Assembly (NCBI GenBank): GCA_963827335.1
Contig: CAWHAP010000023.1
Span: 372,001 to 436,000, forward strand
Reading direction: 5' to 3'
From: DASQMT01 sp963827335
GTDB lineage: Bacteria > Actinomycetota > Thermoleophilia > Solirubrobacterales > Solirubrobacteraceae
Length of the DNA stretch: 64,000 nt
The translations under genes and the position numbers were made by a program. The notes under the pieces are model-generated. The model ran no database searches and was not told the DNA's origin. It saw only the letters and a list, made by a program, of their open reading frames with translations. Shown here one piece after another: positions 1-7,133 of this stretch. Position 1 is the stretch's first letter. The number at the start of each line of letters is the position of its first letter.

Positions 1-983
1 CCGGCGGCGCGGAGACGGGCGATCCAGTGCGCGGCGGGCCGGCCGGCGAGCAGCGCCTCGAAGCGCCGCACGAGCTGCACGCGGGCTGCGTGCTCGGCCG
101 CCGACCTGGGCGGCGCCTGCGGGTCGGCGACGAACGGGTCCTCCAGCCCGAGCACGCCCAGGACCGTGCGGCGCTGGGCCTCGGTGAGGCACGTGAGGAC
201 GAAGAACCCGTCGGCCGCGCGGTAGGCGCGGTAGTACGGCTCGAGCTCCTCCGCGGCGAGCGTGCGCGCACCCTGCGCGGTGAGCTCGTCCGCTCCGGCC
301 GGCGCGTCGCACGGCGGGCGCGGCGCGCCGTCCACGGGCTCGACCGCGACGAACCGCTGCGCCTGCACCGCGAGCGCGGCGCCGAGCAGCGAGACCTCGA
401 TCCCGGGCGCCGTCTCGCGCCGCCCGACGAGGCCGGCGAGCACCGACACGGCCGCCAGCAGCCCGGCGGTGAAGTCGGCAATGGCGATCCCGCCCGCGCG
501 CCGCGGGACCTCGTCGCCGGGCCGCGCCCCGGCGAGCAGCATCCCCGACAGCGCCTGCGCGACGAGGTCGTATGCGGTCAGCCCGGCCTCGGGGCCGTCG
601 GTGCCGAGCGCGGACACCATGCACCACGCCGCGCGCGGGTTCGCGGCCCGCACGGCGTCGCGGTCGAGCCCGTAGCGCTCCGCGCGCTCCGTCGGGAAGT
701 TGTGCACCACGGCATCGGCGCCCTCGATCAGCGCCCGGCTCGCGGCGCGCCCCTCCGCGGTCTTCAGATCCAGGACGACCGAGCGCTTGTTGCGGTTGAG
801 CGCGTAGAAGTAGCGGCTCTCGCCGGCGTCGAACGGCTCGTAGCGGCGCCACGCGTCGCCCGCCGGCGGCTCGACCTTGATCACGTCGGCGCCGAGGTCC
901 GCGAGCAGCATGCCCGCGAACGGGCCGGCCACGTACTGCGCGAACTCGAGCACGCGCACGCCCGCGAGCGGCGGGGAGCTCAC
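1..983 (-). CDS. CaiB/BaiF family (class III) CoA-transferase, C-terminus beyond the window
   Basis: Reverse-strand translation from a GTG at 983 opens with 'GVRVLEFAQYVAGPFAG' followed by 'LLADLGADVIKVE', the N-terminal signature of class III CoA-transferases. 'RNKRSVVLDLK' and 'ADAVVHNFP' follow. The catalytic aspartate expected in this family lies in 'AIADFTAG', at residue 170, matching the classic position. Known for the family: it moves CoA between an acyl-CoA and a free acid through a mixed anhydride on that Asp. The start overlaps the stop of the upstream acyl-CoA dehydrogenase as GTGA, so the two are translationally coupled and probably act on the same acyl-CoA. About 327 residues are in the window; family members are near 390-400, so roughly the last 60-70 residues are missing. 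The substrate cannot be read from the sequence. Confidence 0.9.
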   Translation of the reverse strand, partial: MSSPPLAGVRVLEFAQYVAGPFAGMLLADLGADVIKVEPPAGDAWRRYEPFDAGESRYFYALNRNKRSVVLDLKTAEGRAASRALIEGADAVVHNFPTERAERYGLDRDAVRAANPRAAWCMVSALGTDGPEAGLTAYDLVAQALSGMLLAGARPGDEVPRRAGGIAIADFTAGLLAAVSVLAGLVGRRETAPGIEVSLLGAALAVQAQRFVAVEPVDGAPRPPCDAPAGADELTAQGARTLAAEELEPYYRAYRAADGFFVLTCLTEAQRRTVLGVLGLEDPFVADPQAPPRSAAEHAARVQLVRRFEALLAGRPAAHWIARLRAA

Positions 984-2113
984 GCCGGGCACGCCAGGCC
1001 CCGCCGCGCGATCACGAGCCGCTGGACCTCGGCGGCGCCGCCGGAGATGGTCGTCGCCACCGCCGCGCGCTGGAAGGCGGCGACGCGGCCGTGCAGCGTC
1101 CCCGTGCCCTCCTCGAGCAGCGCCGCGGGCCCCAGCTGCTCGACCGCTGCGGCGGCGACGCGCTGCATCAGCAGCGCGACCGCGAGCTTGGCCATCGAGC
1201 TCTGCTCGGCGGCGGGGCGGCCCTCGGCGAGCAGCTGAGCGGCGCGCCGGCCGTGCTCGCGCGCCGCCTCGGCCTCGCCGCGCAGCCGCAGCAGCGTCAT
1301 CCGCTCGGCGCGGGACCCGGCCAGGCCTTCCAGGGCGTCGAGCAGCCACAGGACGACGCCCACCTTCTCGCTCGTCACCCGCTCGTGGTCGAGCGTGCCC
1401 ATCAGCACCGACCAGCCGCCGTGCAGCGTCCCGACGAGCTGGTCGCGCGGGATCTCGACGTCCTCCAGCACGACCTCGCCGAGCGTGCCGCCACCGAGCG
1501 TCGCGTGCGTCGACACGGTGATCCCCGGCGTGTCGACGGGCGCGACGAGCACGGACAGGCCGCGGTGGCGCGCGCCGGGGCCGGTGCGGACGGCGAGGTA
1601 GATCCAGTCCGCCCACTCCGCGCTCGAGGTCCACAGCTTGCGGCCCGAGACGACGAAGCGGTCCCCGCCCTCGCGCGCCGTGGTGCGCAGGGCGGCCAGA
1701 TCGGAGCCGGCGTCGGGCTCCGAGAACCCCTGGCAGAACAGCAGCCGGCCCGCGGCGACCTCGGGCAGCAGCCGCTCCTGCAGCGCGGGCGAGGCGAAGC
1801 GCGCGAGCGCGTTGCCGATCGTCTTGACCGAGAGCAGGTAGCCGGAGAGCGGGAGCCAGTGGTAGCCGAAGCGCTCCTCGGCGGCGACCGTGTGCAGCGG
1901 CGACAGGCCGCGCCCGCCCAGCTCCGCCGGCCAGTGCAGGCCGATCCAGCCGGCCTCGCCGAGCGCCGCGTACGCGGTGCGCGAGTCGCCGTCGGACGGC
2001 ATCCCCTGCCAGCGCAGCTGCGGCTCGCCGGCGATCCGCGCGGCGAGCGCGGCCGCGAAGGCGTCGGCCTCGGCCGCGACGGCGGCGACCGCGGGGACGG
2101 CCTCAGTGGCCAT
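980..2113 (-). CDS. Acyl-CoA dehydrogenase family flavoprotein (377 aa)
   Basis: The protein has the acyl-CoA dehydrogenase fold: an N-terminal helical segment with 'GWIGLHWPAELGG', the FAD/substrate segment 'CQGFSEPDAGSDLAA', 'VSGRKLWTSSAEWADW', and a C-terminal helical domain ending 'ISGGAAEVQRLVIARRG'. Length is normal for the family (about 380). Where many relatives have EGT before the final helix, this one reads GGAAEVQ, so the base is not obvious. It follows the IclR gene with an 11-base overlap and couples to the CoA-transferase by a 4-base overlap. The three form one minus-strand operon in the order IclR regulator, dehydrogenase, CoA-transferase. The likely role is alpha,beta-desaturation of an acyl-CoA; substrate unknown. 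Confidence 0.9.
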   Translation of the reverse strand: MATEAVPAVAAVAAEADAFAAALAARIAGEPQLRWQGMPSDGDSRTAYAALGEAGWIGLHWPAELGGRGLSPLHTVAAEERFGYHWLPLSGYLLSVKTIGNALARFASPALQERLLPEVAAGRLLFCQGFSEPDAGSDLAALRTTAREGGDRFVVSGRKLWTSSAEWADWIYLAVRTGPGARHRGLSVLVAPVDTPGITVSTHATLGGGTLGEVVLEDVEIPRDQLVGTLHGGWSVLMGTLDHERVTSEKVGVVLWLLDALEGLAGSRAERMTLLRLRGEAEAAREHGRRAAQLLAEGRPAAEQSSMAKLAVALLMQRVAAAAVEQLGPAALLEEGTGTLHGRVAAFQRAAVATTISGGAAEVQRLVIARRGLACPA

Positions 2114-2888
2114 GCGCGGCGAGCCCCGCCTCGATGCGCGCGGCGATCTCGCGCAGCCGCGCGACGAGCTTGCCGCGGAACGCGCGGGTCGCCCGCGTGG
2201 TGGGGAGCGAGACGTTGAGGGCCGCGCTGCCCGGGCCGTCGAGCCAGCCGACGGGCACGGCGATCGAGGCCAGGCCGATCTCGTACTCCTCCCAGGACTG
2301 GGCGACCCCGTCGCGGCGGATCCGCGCGAGCGCCGGCTGCAGCGCCGCCCACGTCGTCAGCGTCGACGCCGTGCGCTCCTCGTAGGGCTCGGGGCCCGCG
2401 GCGTCGCGCGCCGTCTCCTCGGGCAGCTGGGCCAGCAGGCACTTGCCGAGCGCGGTGCAGTGGCTCGGCAGGCGCGTCCCGACGGGCGTGCGCGTGCCCA
2501 GCAGGCGGCCGCCGGACTCGCTCAGCAGGTAGACGATCTCGCCGTCCTGGAGCACGGCGAGGTTGACCGTCTCGCCGGTGTCGGCGGCGAGCCGCGCGAC
2601 GTGGGCGCGGGCGAGCTCGGGCAGCCGCAGGCCCGCGAGCAGCGGCGGCAGCAGCCGGGCGAGCTCGAGCCCGAGCCGGTAGCGGCGCGTGCGCGCGTCG
2701 CGCTCGAGGTAGCCCCGCTCGGCGAGCACGGCGGTGATCCGGTGGACCGTCGGGAGGGGGAGGCCGAGCGCGGCCGACATCTCGGTCTGCGACAGCTCCG
2801 GCGCCCCGGAGGCGAAGAGCCCGAGGATGTCGAGGCCCCGGGCGAGCGTCCCCACCGAGGTTTCGCTCCGTGAAACTTCCTTCTGCAT
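2103..2888 (-). CDS. IclR family transcriptional regulator (261 aa)
   Basis: An N-terminal winged helix (about residues 12-70: 'LARGLDILGLF', 'LPLPTVHRITAVLAERGYL') is followed by the IclR effector domain (about 80-255: 'TGETVNLAVLQDGEIVYL', 'HCTALGKCLLA', 'ASIAVPVG'). It heads the operon with the acyl-CoA dehydrogenase and CoA-transferase and is divergent from the CocE-type hydrolase/Rieske pair, so it may control both arms. Start choice is uncertain. The ATG at 2888 shares a single CATG with the ATG of the divergent hydrolase, and codons 5-10 cover a palindrome typical of an IclR operator. A GTG at 2855 ('VGTLARGL') would leave that palindrome just upstream, giving 250 residues. Confidence 0.92.
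   Translation of the reverse strand: MQKEVSRSETSVGTLARGLDILGLFASGAPELSQTEMSAALGLPLPTVHRITAVLAERGYLERDARTRRYRLGLELARLLPPLLAGLRLPELARAHVARLAADTGETVNLAVLQDGEIVYLLSESGGRLLGTRTPVGTRLPSHCTALGKCLLAQLPEETARDAAGPEPYEERTASTLTTWAALQPALARIRRDGVAQSWEEYEIGLASIAVPVGWLDGPGSAALNVSLPTTRATRAFRGKLVARLREIAARIEAGLAAHGH
2860..2876. promoter_or_regulatory. Candidate IclR operator, inverted repeat
   Basis: GTTTCGCTCCGTGAAAC: perfect 5-base arms GTTTC/GAAAC, extended by one further pair with a mismatch (CGC versus GTG) around a 3-base centre. It sits at the divergent IclR/hydrolase start point. IclR proteins often bind short palindromes of about 15-17 bp. It lies inside the longest IclR reading frame, which argues for the later start at 2855. 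Confidence 0.5.
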
Positions 2889-4917
2889 GTCGAATATGGA
2901 AGACTACGCCCGCGCCTTCGACGGCGTCAACACCGTGCAGATCCGCACTGACCTTCCGCACACCGTCCGGACCGTGGAGCACCTGTGGATCCCGCTCTCC
3001 GACGGCTGCCGGCTCGCCGCGCGCATGTGGCTGCCCGAGGACGCCGAGCGCGACCCCGTGCCCGCGCTCCTCGACGCCGTGCCCTACCGCAAGGGCGACG
3101 GCACCGCGGCCGGCGACGCCGCGTGGAACCGGTGGTTCGCCGGCCACGGCTATGCGGGCGTGCGCATCGACCTGCGCGGCAGCGGCGACGCCGACGGGCG
3201 CATCGACGACGAGTACTCCCCGCAGGAGGCGCGCGACGTCGACGAGGTCATCGCGTGGCTGGCCGAGCAGCCCTGGTGCACCGGCGCGGTGGGGATGATC
3301 GGCGTCTCGTGGGGCGGGTTCGCGGCGCTGCAGGCCGCAGCGCGCAACCCCCCGGCGCTGCGCGGCATCGTCCCGATCCACGCCTCCGACGACCGCTACG
3401 CCGACGACGTGCACTACTTCGGCGGCTGCGTGCTGGCCACGGACATGGTCCACTGGTCGGCCTGCATGACGGCCTTCCTGGCCCAGCCGCCCGATCCCGC
3501 GGTGGTGGGGGACGGCTGGCGCGACGCCTGGCGCGAGCGCGTCGAGGCGGCCGAGCCGTGGGTCCACACCTGGCTCGCCCACCAGCGCCGCGACGACTAC
3601 TGGCGCCAGGGCTCGGCCTGCGAGCGCCACGCGGAGATCGCCTGCCCGGTGTTCGCGGTCGGCGGCTGGTCCGACGGCTACCGCGACATGGTCCTGCGCA
3701 TGGTCGAGCACAGCGGCGGGCCGGTGCGCGGCCTGATCGGCCCCTGGGGCCACACCGGGCCGGAGGCCGGCGCGCCGGGGCCGGCGATCGGGTTCCTGCA
3801 GGAGGTCCTGCGCTTCTTCGACCACGCGCTCAAGGGCGAGGCGAACGGCTTCTTCGACGAGCCGGCGCTGATCACGTACATGCAGGAGCCGATCGGCCCG
3901 GTCACCGGCTGCGCGGAGCGCCCCGGACGCTGGGTCGCGGACGCCGCGTGGCCGTCGCCGAACGTCGAGACGCGGACGCTGGACCTGCCCGGCGCGCCGC
4001 GCGCGCTGCGCGGCCTGCAGCTCACCGGGCTGTCCGCCGGCGTGTGGTGCGGCGACGGCGGGTCGGCCGACGGGCCTGCCGACCAGCGGCCCGAGGACGG
4101 CGCGTCGCTGTGCTGGGACACCGCGCCCCTGGACGCGCGGATCGAGCTGCTCGGGCACGTGGTGGCCGAGCTCGAGCTGTCCGCGGACCGCCCCGCCGCG
4201 TTCGTCGCGGCGCGGCTGTGCGACGTCGCGCCCGACGGCAGCTCCTCGCTGATCGCCCGCGGCGTGCTCAACCTCACCCACCGCGACGGGCACGACCGCG
4301 TCGTGCCGGTCGTGCCCGGCGAGCCGATGACCGTCCGCGTGCCGATGCAGTCGACGTCCTATGCCGTGCCCGCCGGGCACGTCCTGCGGCTCGCCGTCTC
4401 GCCGACGTACTGGCCGTGGATCTGGCCGTCCCCCGAGGCGGTGACGCTGACCGCGGGCGCCGCCCGGGTCGAGCTGCCGGTGCGCGGGCCGTCGGAGCTG
4501 GATGCCGGGCTGCGCCCGTTCGGGCCGCCCGAGTCCGGCGCGGCGCTCGCCAAGGAGTACTCGCTGCAGGGACCGACGGGGCGGATCGTGCACCACGACC
4601 TCGCCTCCGGCACGGCGGACGTGGAGTTCCCGTGGATCGACCACCGCCACGTGATCGCCGACAGCGGCACGCTGCTGGCCGAGCGCAACGTCGCGCACTA
4701 CGTGATCACCGAGGGCGACCCCCTGTCGGCGGAGGTGCGCGTCGAGGTCGACCTCGAGCTCGGGCGCGGGGACTGGCGGACGAGCGTGCGGGTGCGCAGC
4801 GCGATGACCTCCGATCGCGAGCGCTTCCTGGTCACCACGGAGCTGGACGCCTACGAGGGCGGGGTCCGGCGGTTCGGGCGGCGCTGGGAGCGGGCGATCC
4901 CGAGGGACGGCGGATGA
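2887..4917 (+). CDS. CocE/NonD family alpha/beta hydrolase with X-Pro dipeptidyl-peptidase-like C-domain (676 aa)
   Basis: The N-terminal alpha/beta-hydrolase domain shows 'GVRIDLRGSGDADG', the nucleophile elbow 'GVSWGGF' with Ser at about residue 141, and 'LIGPWGHTGPEAG' carrying the likely catalytic His. The second half is a beta-rich PepX_C-like domain ('LSADRPAAFVAARLCDV', 'LRLAVSPTYWPWIWPSP'). CocE-type enzymes hydrolyse esters or amides; the elbow is GxSWGG rather than the GxSYxG of cocaine esterase. At 676 residues it is longer than CocE (574). The extra C-terminal ~140 residues ('GRIVHHDLASGTADVEFPW') form a further beta domain seen in some actinobacterial relatives. The start is ATG 2887 or 2896; neither has a clear ribosome site. 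The stop overlaps the Rieske gene start (ATGA), suggesting hydrolysis followed by oxygenation. Confidence 0.88.
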   Translation: MSNMEDYARAFDGVNTVQIRTDLPHTVRTVEHLWIPLSDGCRLAARMWLPEDAERDPVPALLDAVPYRKGDGTAAGDAAWNRWFAGHGYAGVRIDLRGSGDADGRIDDEYSPQEARDVDEVIAWLAEQPWCTGAVGMIGVSWGGFAALQAAARNPPALRGIVPIHASDDRYADDVHYFGGCVLATDMVHWSACMTAFLAQPPDPAVVGDGWRDAWRERVEAAEPWVHTWLAHQRRDDYWRQGSACERHAEIACPVFAVGGWSDGYRDMVLRMVEHSGGPVRGLIGPWGHTGPEAGAPGPAIGFLQEVLRFFDHALKGEANGFFDEPALITYMQEPIGPVTGCAERPGRWVADAAWPSPNVETRTLDLPGAPRALRGLQLTGLSAGVWCGDGGSADGPADQRPEDGASLCWDTAPLDARIELLGHVVAELELSADRPAAFVAARLCDVAPDGSSSLIARGVLNLTHRDGHDRVVPVVPGEPMTVRVPMQSTSYAVPAGHVLRLAVSPTYWPWIWPSPEAVTLTAGAARVELPVRGPSELDAGLRPFGPPESGAALAKEYSLQGPTGRIVHHDLASGTADVEFPWIDHRHVIADSGTLLAERNVAHYVITEGDPLSAEVRVEVDLELGRGDWRTSVRVRSAMTSDRERFLVTTELDAYEGGVRRFGRRWERAIPRDGG

Positions 4918-5936
4918 CGACGATCCCGTGGTCGTGGTACGAGGACCCGGGCGTGGCGCGGCGCGAGCGCGACCGGATCTTCCGGCGCTCGTGGCAGTAC
5001 GCGGGACGGGCCGCGGAGCTCTCGGCGCCCGGCTCCTACGCGGCCACGCACGTGGCCGGGCTGCCGGTCGTGCTCACGCGCGACGGCGAGGACGTGCTGC
5101 GCGCGTTCGCGAACGTCTGCCGGCATCGCGGGTCGATCGTGGCCCGCGGGGCGGGCGAGCGCGGGACGCTGCAGTGCCCCTACCACGCGTGGACCTACGG
5201 CCTCGACGGCCGCCTGCGCGCGGCGCCCCGCACGAAGGGCGACCCCGGCTTCGCGCTCGACGGGCTCGGGCTGCAGCCGCTCGCGCTCGGCACGTGGGGG
5301 CCGTTCGTGTTCGTCAACCCCGACCCGGACGCGGCCCCGCTCGAGGAGGCGCTCGGCGACCTGCCCGAGGTGGTCGGCGCCCACGGGCTCGACGTCGGCG
5401 CGCTGCGCTGGCATCACCGCGTCGAGTACGAGATCCGGGCGAACTGGAAGATCGCGCTGGAGAACTACCTCGAGTGCTACCACTGCCAGCTCAACCACCC
5501 GGGGCTGGTGTCGGTGATCGACGACCGGCGCCTGACCATGCAGGCGAGCGGGCTGCGGGCGAGCCAGTTCAACCCCGCGCACCCGGACTTCGACGTCGGC
5601 GACGGGATCGCGCAGGGCCAGTTCCACCTGCTCTTCCCGTCGCTGAAGGTCAACGCGCAGCCCGGGCCGCCGAACCTCTCGATCGGGCCGGTCTGGCCGG
5701 TCGCCCCGGATCGCTGCCGCGGCTACCTCGACTACTTCTTCGCCCCGGGCGCGTCCGACGAGTGGATCGCGTCGTTCCTGGCCTTCGACGACCAGGTCGG
5801 CGCCGAGGACACCGCGCTGGTGGAGGGCGCGCAGCTCGGCGCGGGCAGCGGCCTGGTCGCGGAGGGGCGGCTGCTGGCCCACGACGAGCAGCTCATCGCC
5901 CACTTCCAGGGCTACGTGCGGGAGCAGCTCACCTGA
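4914..5936 (+). CDS. Rieske non-heme iron oxygenase, alpha-subunit type (340 aa)
   Basis: Rieske [2Fe-2S] motif 'NVCRHRGS' (CxH) followed 18 residues later by 'CPYHAWTY' (CxxH). The catalytic-domain signature 'NWKIALENYLECYHCQLNHPG' region supplies the two His ligands of the mononuclear iron, and an acidic ligand candidate lies in 'DDQVGAEDTALVEGAQ'. The family couples NAD(P)H-derived electrons to hydroxylation or demethylation of aromatic or aliphatic substrates. No ferredoxin or reductase gene is adjacent, so electrons must come from elsewhere. It is coupled to the CocE-type hydrolase by ATGA and converges on the next dehydrogenase with an 8-base overlap of coding ends. At 340 residues it is shorter than typical ring-hydroxylating alpha subunits (about 430) and closer to choline or carnitine oxygenase-like proteins. 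Confidence 0.9.
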   Translation: MTTIPWSWYEDPGVARRERDRIFRRSWQYAGRAAELSAPGSYAATHVAGLPVVLTRDGEDVLRAFANVCRHRGSIVARGAGERGTLQCPYHAWTYGLDGRLRAAPRTKGDPGFALDGLGLQPLALGTWGPFVFVNPDPDAAPLEEALGDLPEVVGAHGLDVGALRWHHRVEYEIRANWKIALENYLECYHCQLNHPGLVSVIDDRRLTMQASGLRASQFNPAHPDFDVGDGIAQGQFHLLFPSLKVNAQPGPPNLSIGPVWPVAPDRCRGYLDYFFAPGASDEWIASFLAFDDQVGAEDTALVEGAQLGAGSGLVAEGRLLAHDEQLIAHFQGYVREQLT

Positions 5937-7071
5937 GCAGTCCCCGGGCGATGAGCAGGCGCTGGATGTCCGACGTGCCCTCCTCGATCTCCTCGAGCTT
6001 GGCGTCGCGCATCCACTTCTCGACGGGGTACTCGCGCGAGTAGCCCCATCCGCCGAGCGTCTGCACGGCGGCCCACGTGCAGAACATGGCGGTCTCGGAG
6101 GCGTGCAGCTTGGCCATCGCCGCCTCGGTGGTGGCGCGCTGCCCGCGGTCGAGCAGCTGCGCGGCGCGCCAGGTGAGCAGGCGGCTGGCGTCGACGCGCA
6201 GCGCCATGTCGGCGAGCCGGAAGGCGACCGCCTGGTGCTCGGCGATCGGCTTGCCGAACTGGACGCGCTCCTGGGCGTAGGCGGTCGCGAACTCGGTCGC
6301 GGCGCGCGCGAGGCCGGTCGCGGCGGCGCTCAGCGTGACGCGGCTGCGGTCGAACGTCTCCATCAGGCCGCGGAAGCCCTCCCCCTCGGCGCCGAGCCGC
6401 CGGTCGTCGGGGACGAAGCAGTCCTGCAGGAAGAGCTCGGTGTTGACGATCGCACGCTGGCCCATCTTCTTCACGGGCGCCCCGAACGAGAGACCCTCGT
6501 CCTCGTGGTCGAGCAGGAAGGCGGTGACGCCGCGGTGGCCGGTCCCGGGCGCGACCGTGGCGAAGACGACGTAGCTCTCCGCCACGCCGCCGTTGGAGAT
6601 CCAGGCCTTCTGGCCGTCGAGCACGTAGCCGCCGTCGGCCTTGCGCGCGCTCGTGCGGAGCGCGGCGGCGTCCGAGCCGGAGTCGGGCTCGGTGGTGGCG
6701 AGCGCCGTCATCGGCGGGCGGTCGGTCGTGAGCGGGCGCAGCCAGCGCTCCTGCTGCTCGGGCGTGCCGAGCGCGAGCACCGGCTCGGCGAAGAAGCCGT
6801 TCGAGGTGATCAGGTTGCCGATCCCCGAGCAGCCGTGGCACAGCTCCTCCTGCACCAGGCAGCCGGTGAACACGTCGGTGAGCCCGCCGCCCCCGAGCTC
6901 CTCCGGCAGCATGAACGACGTCAGCCCGATCGCCGCGGCCTTGTGCCACAGCGGCCACGGCGTCTCGGTGTCGGCCTCGTCCACCGCGGCGGCGGCGGGA
7001 CGGATCTCGCGCGCCGCGAAGTCGCGGCAGACGCGCTGGATCTCCTCCTGTTCGGGCGTCAGTTCGATCAC
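5929..7071 (-). CDS. Acyl-CoA dehydrogenase (380 aa)
   Basis: Complete family architecture: 'LTPEQEEIQRVCRDFAAREI' at the N-terminus, 'ALATTEPDSGSDAAALRT' and 'LDGQKAWISNGGVA' in the middle beta domain, 'RVQFGKPIAEHQAVAFRLADM' in the C-terminal helices, and 'LGGWGYSREYPVEKWMRD' then 'EIEEGTSDIQRLLIAR'. The glutamate before GTS is in the position of the usual catalytic base of short/medium-chain enzymes. It oxidises an acyl-CoA to the enoyl-CoA and passes electrons to ETF. It is divergent from the ADP-forming acyl-CoA synthetase at 7134 across a 62-base gap carrying a palindrome, suggesting shared control: activation of the acid, then its first oxidation. Confidence 0.94.
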   Translation of the reverse strand: MIELTPEQEEIQRVCRDFAAREIRPAAAAVDEADTETPWPLWHKAAAIGLTSFMLPEELGGGGLTDVFTGCLVQEELCHGCSGIGNLITSNGFFAEPVLALGTPEQQERWLRPLTTDRPPMTALATTEPDSGSDAAALRTSARKADGGYVLDGQKAWISNGGVAESYVVFATVAPGTGHRGVTAFLLDHEDEGLSFGAPVKKMGQRAIVNTELFLQDCFVPDDRRLGAEGEGFRGLMETFDRSRVTLSAAATGLARAATEFATAYAQERVQFGKPIAEHQAVAFRLADMALRVDASRLLTWRAAQLLDRGQRATTEAAMAKLHASETAMFCTWAAVQTLGGWGYSREYPVEKWMRDAKLEEIEEGTSDIQRLLIARGLLR

Positions 7072-7088
7072 GCGCCGGACGGTACCAC

Positions 7089-7110
7089 TTCCTGATTGTG
7101 TAGTCAGGAA
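7089..7110. promoter_or_regulatory. Inverted repeat between divergent genes, probable operator
   Basis: TTCCTGA, 8-base spacer TTGTGTAG, TCAGGAA: 7-base perfect arms in the only AT-richer stretch between the dehydrogenase start (7071) and the synthetase start (7134). Size and spacing suit a dimeric TetR- or GntR-type regulator. No regulator gene is adjacent, so the binding protein is unknown. Confidence 0.5.
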
Positions 7111-7133
7111 TCATTTGTTGGTACGTTGCCGCG

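Noticed and set aside
1402..4698. Very long minus-strand open frame (over 1000 codons) opposite the IclR/hydrolase genes
   Set aside because: It is Arg/Gly/Ala/Pro-rich with no domain pattern and is a high-GC shadow; the opposite strand codes a clear CocE-type hydrolase, and its tail runs antiparallel in another frame through the dehydrogenase.
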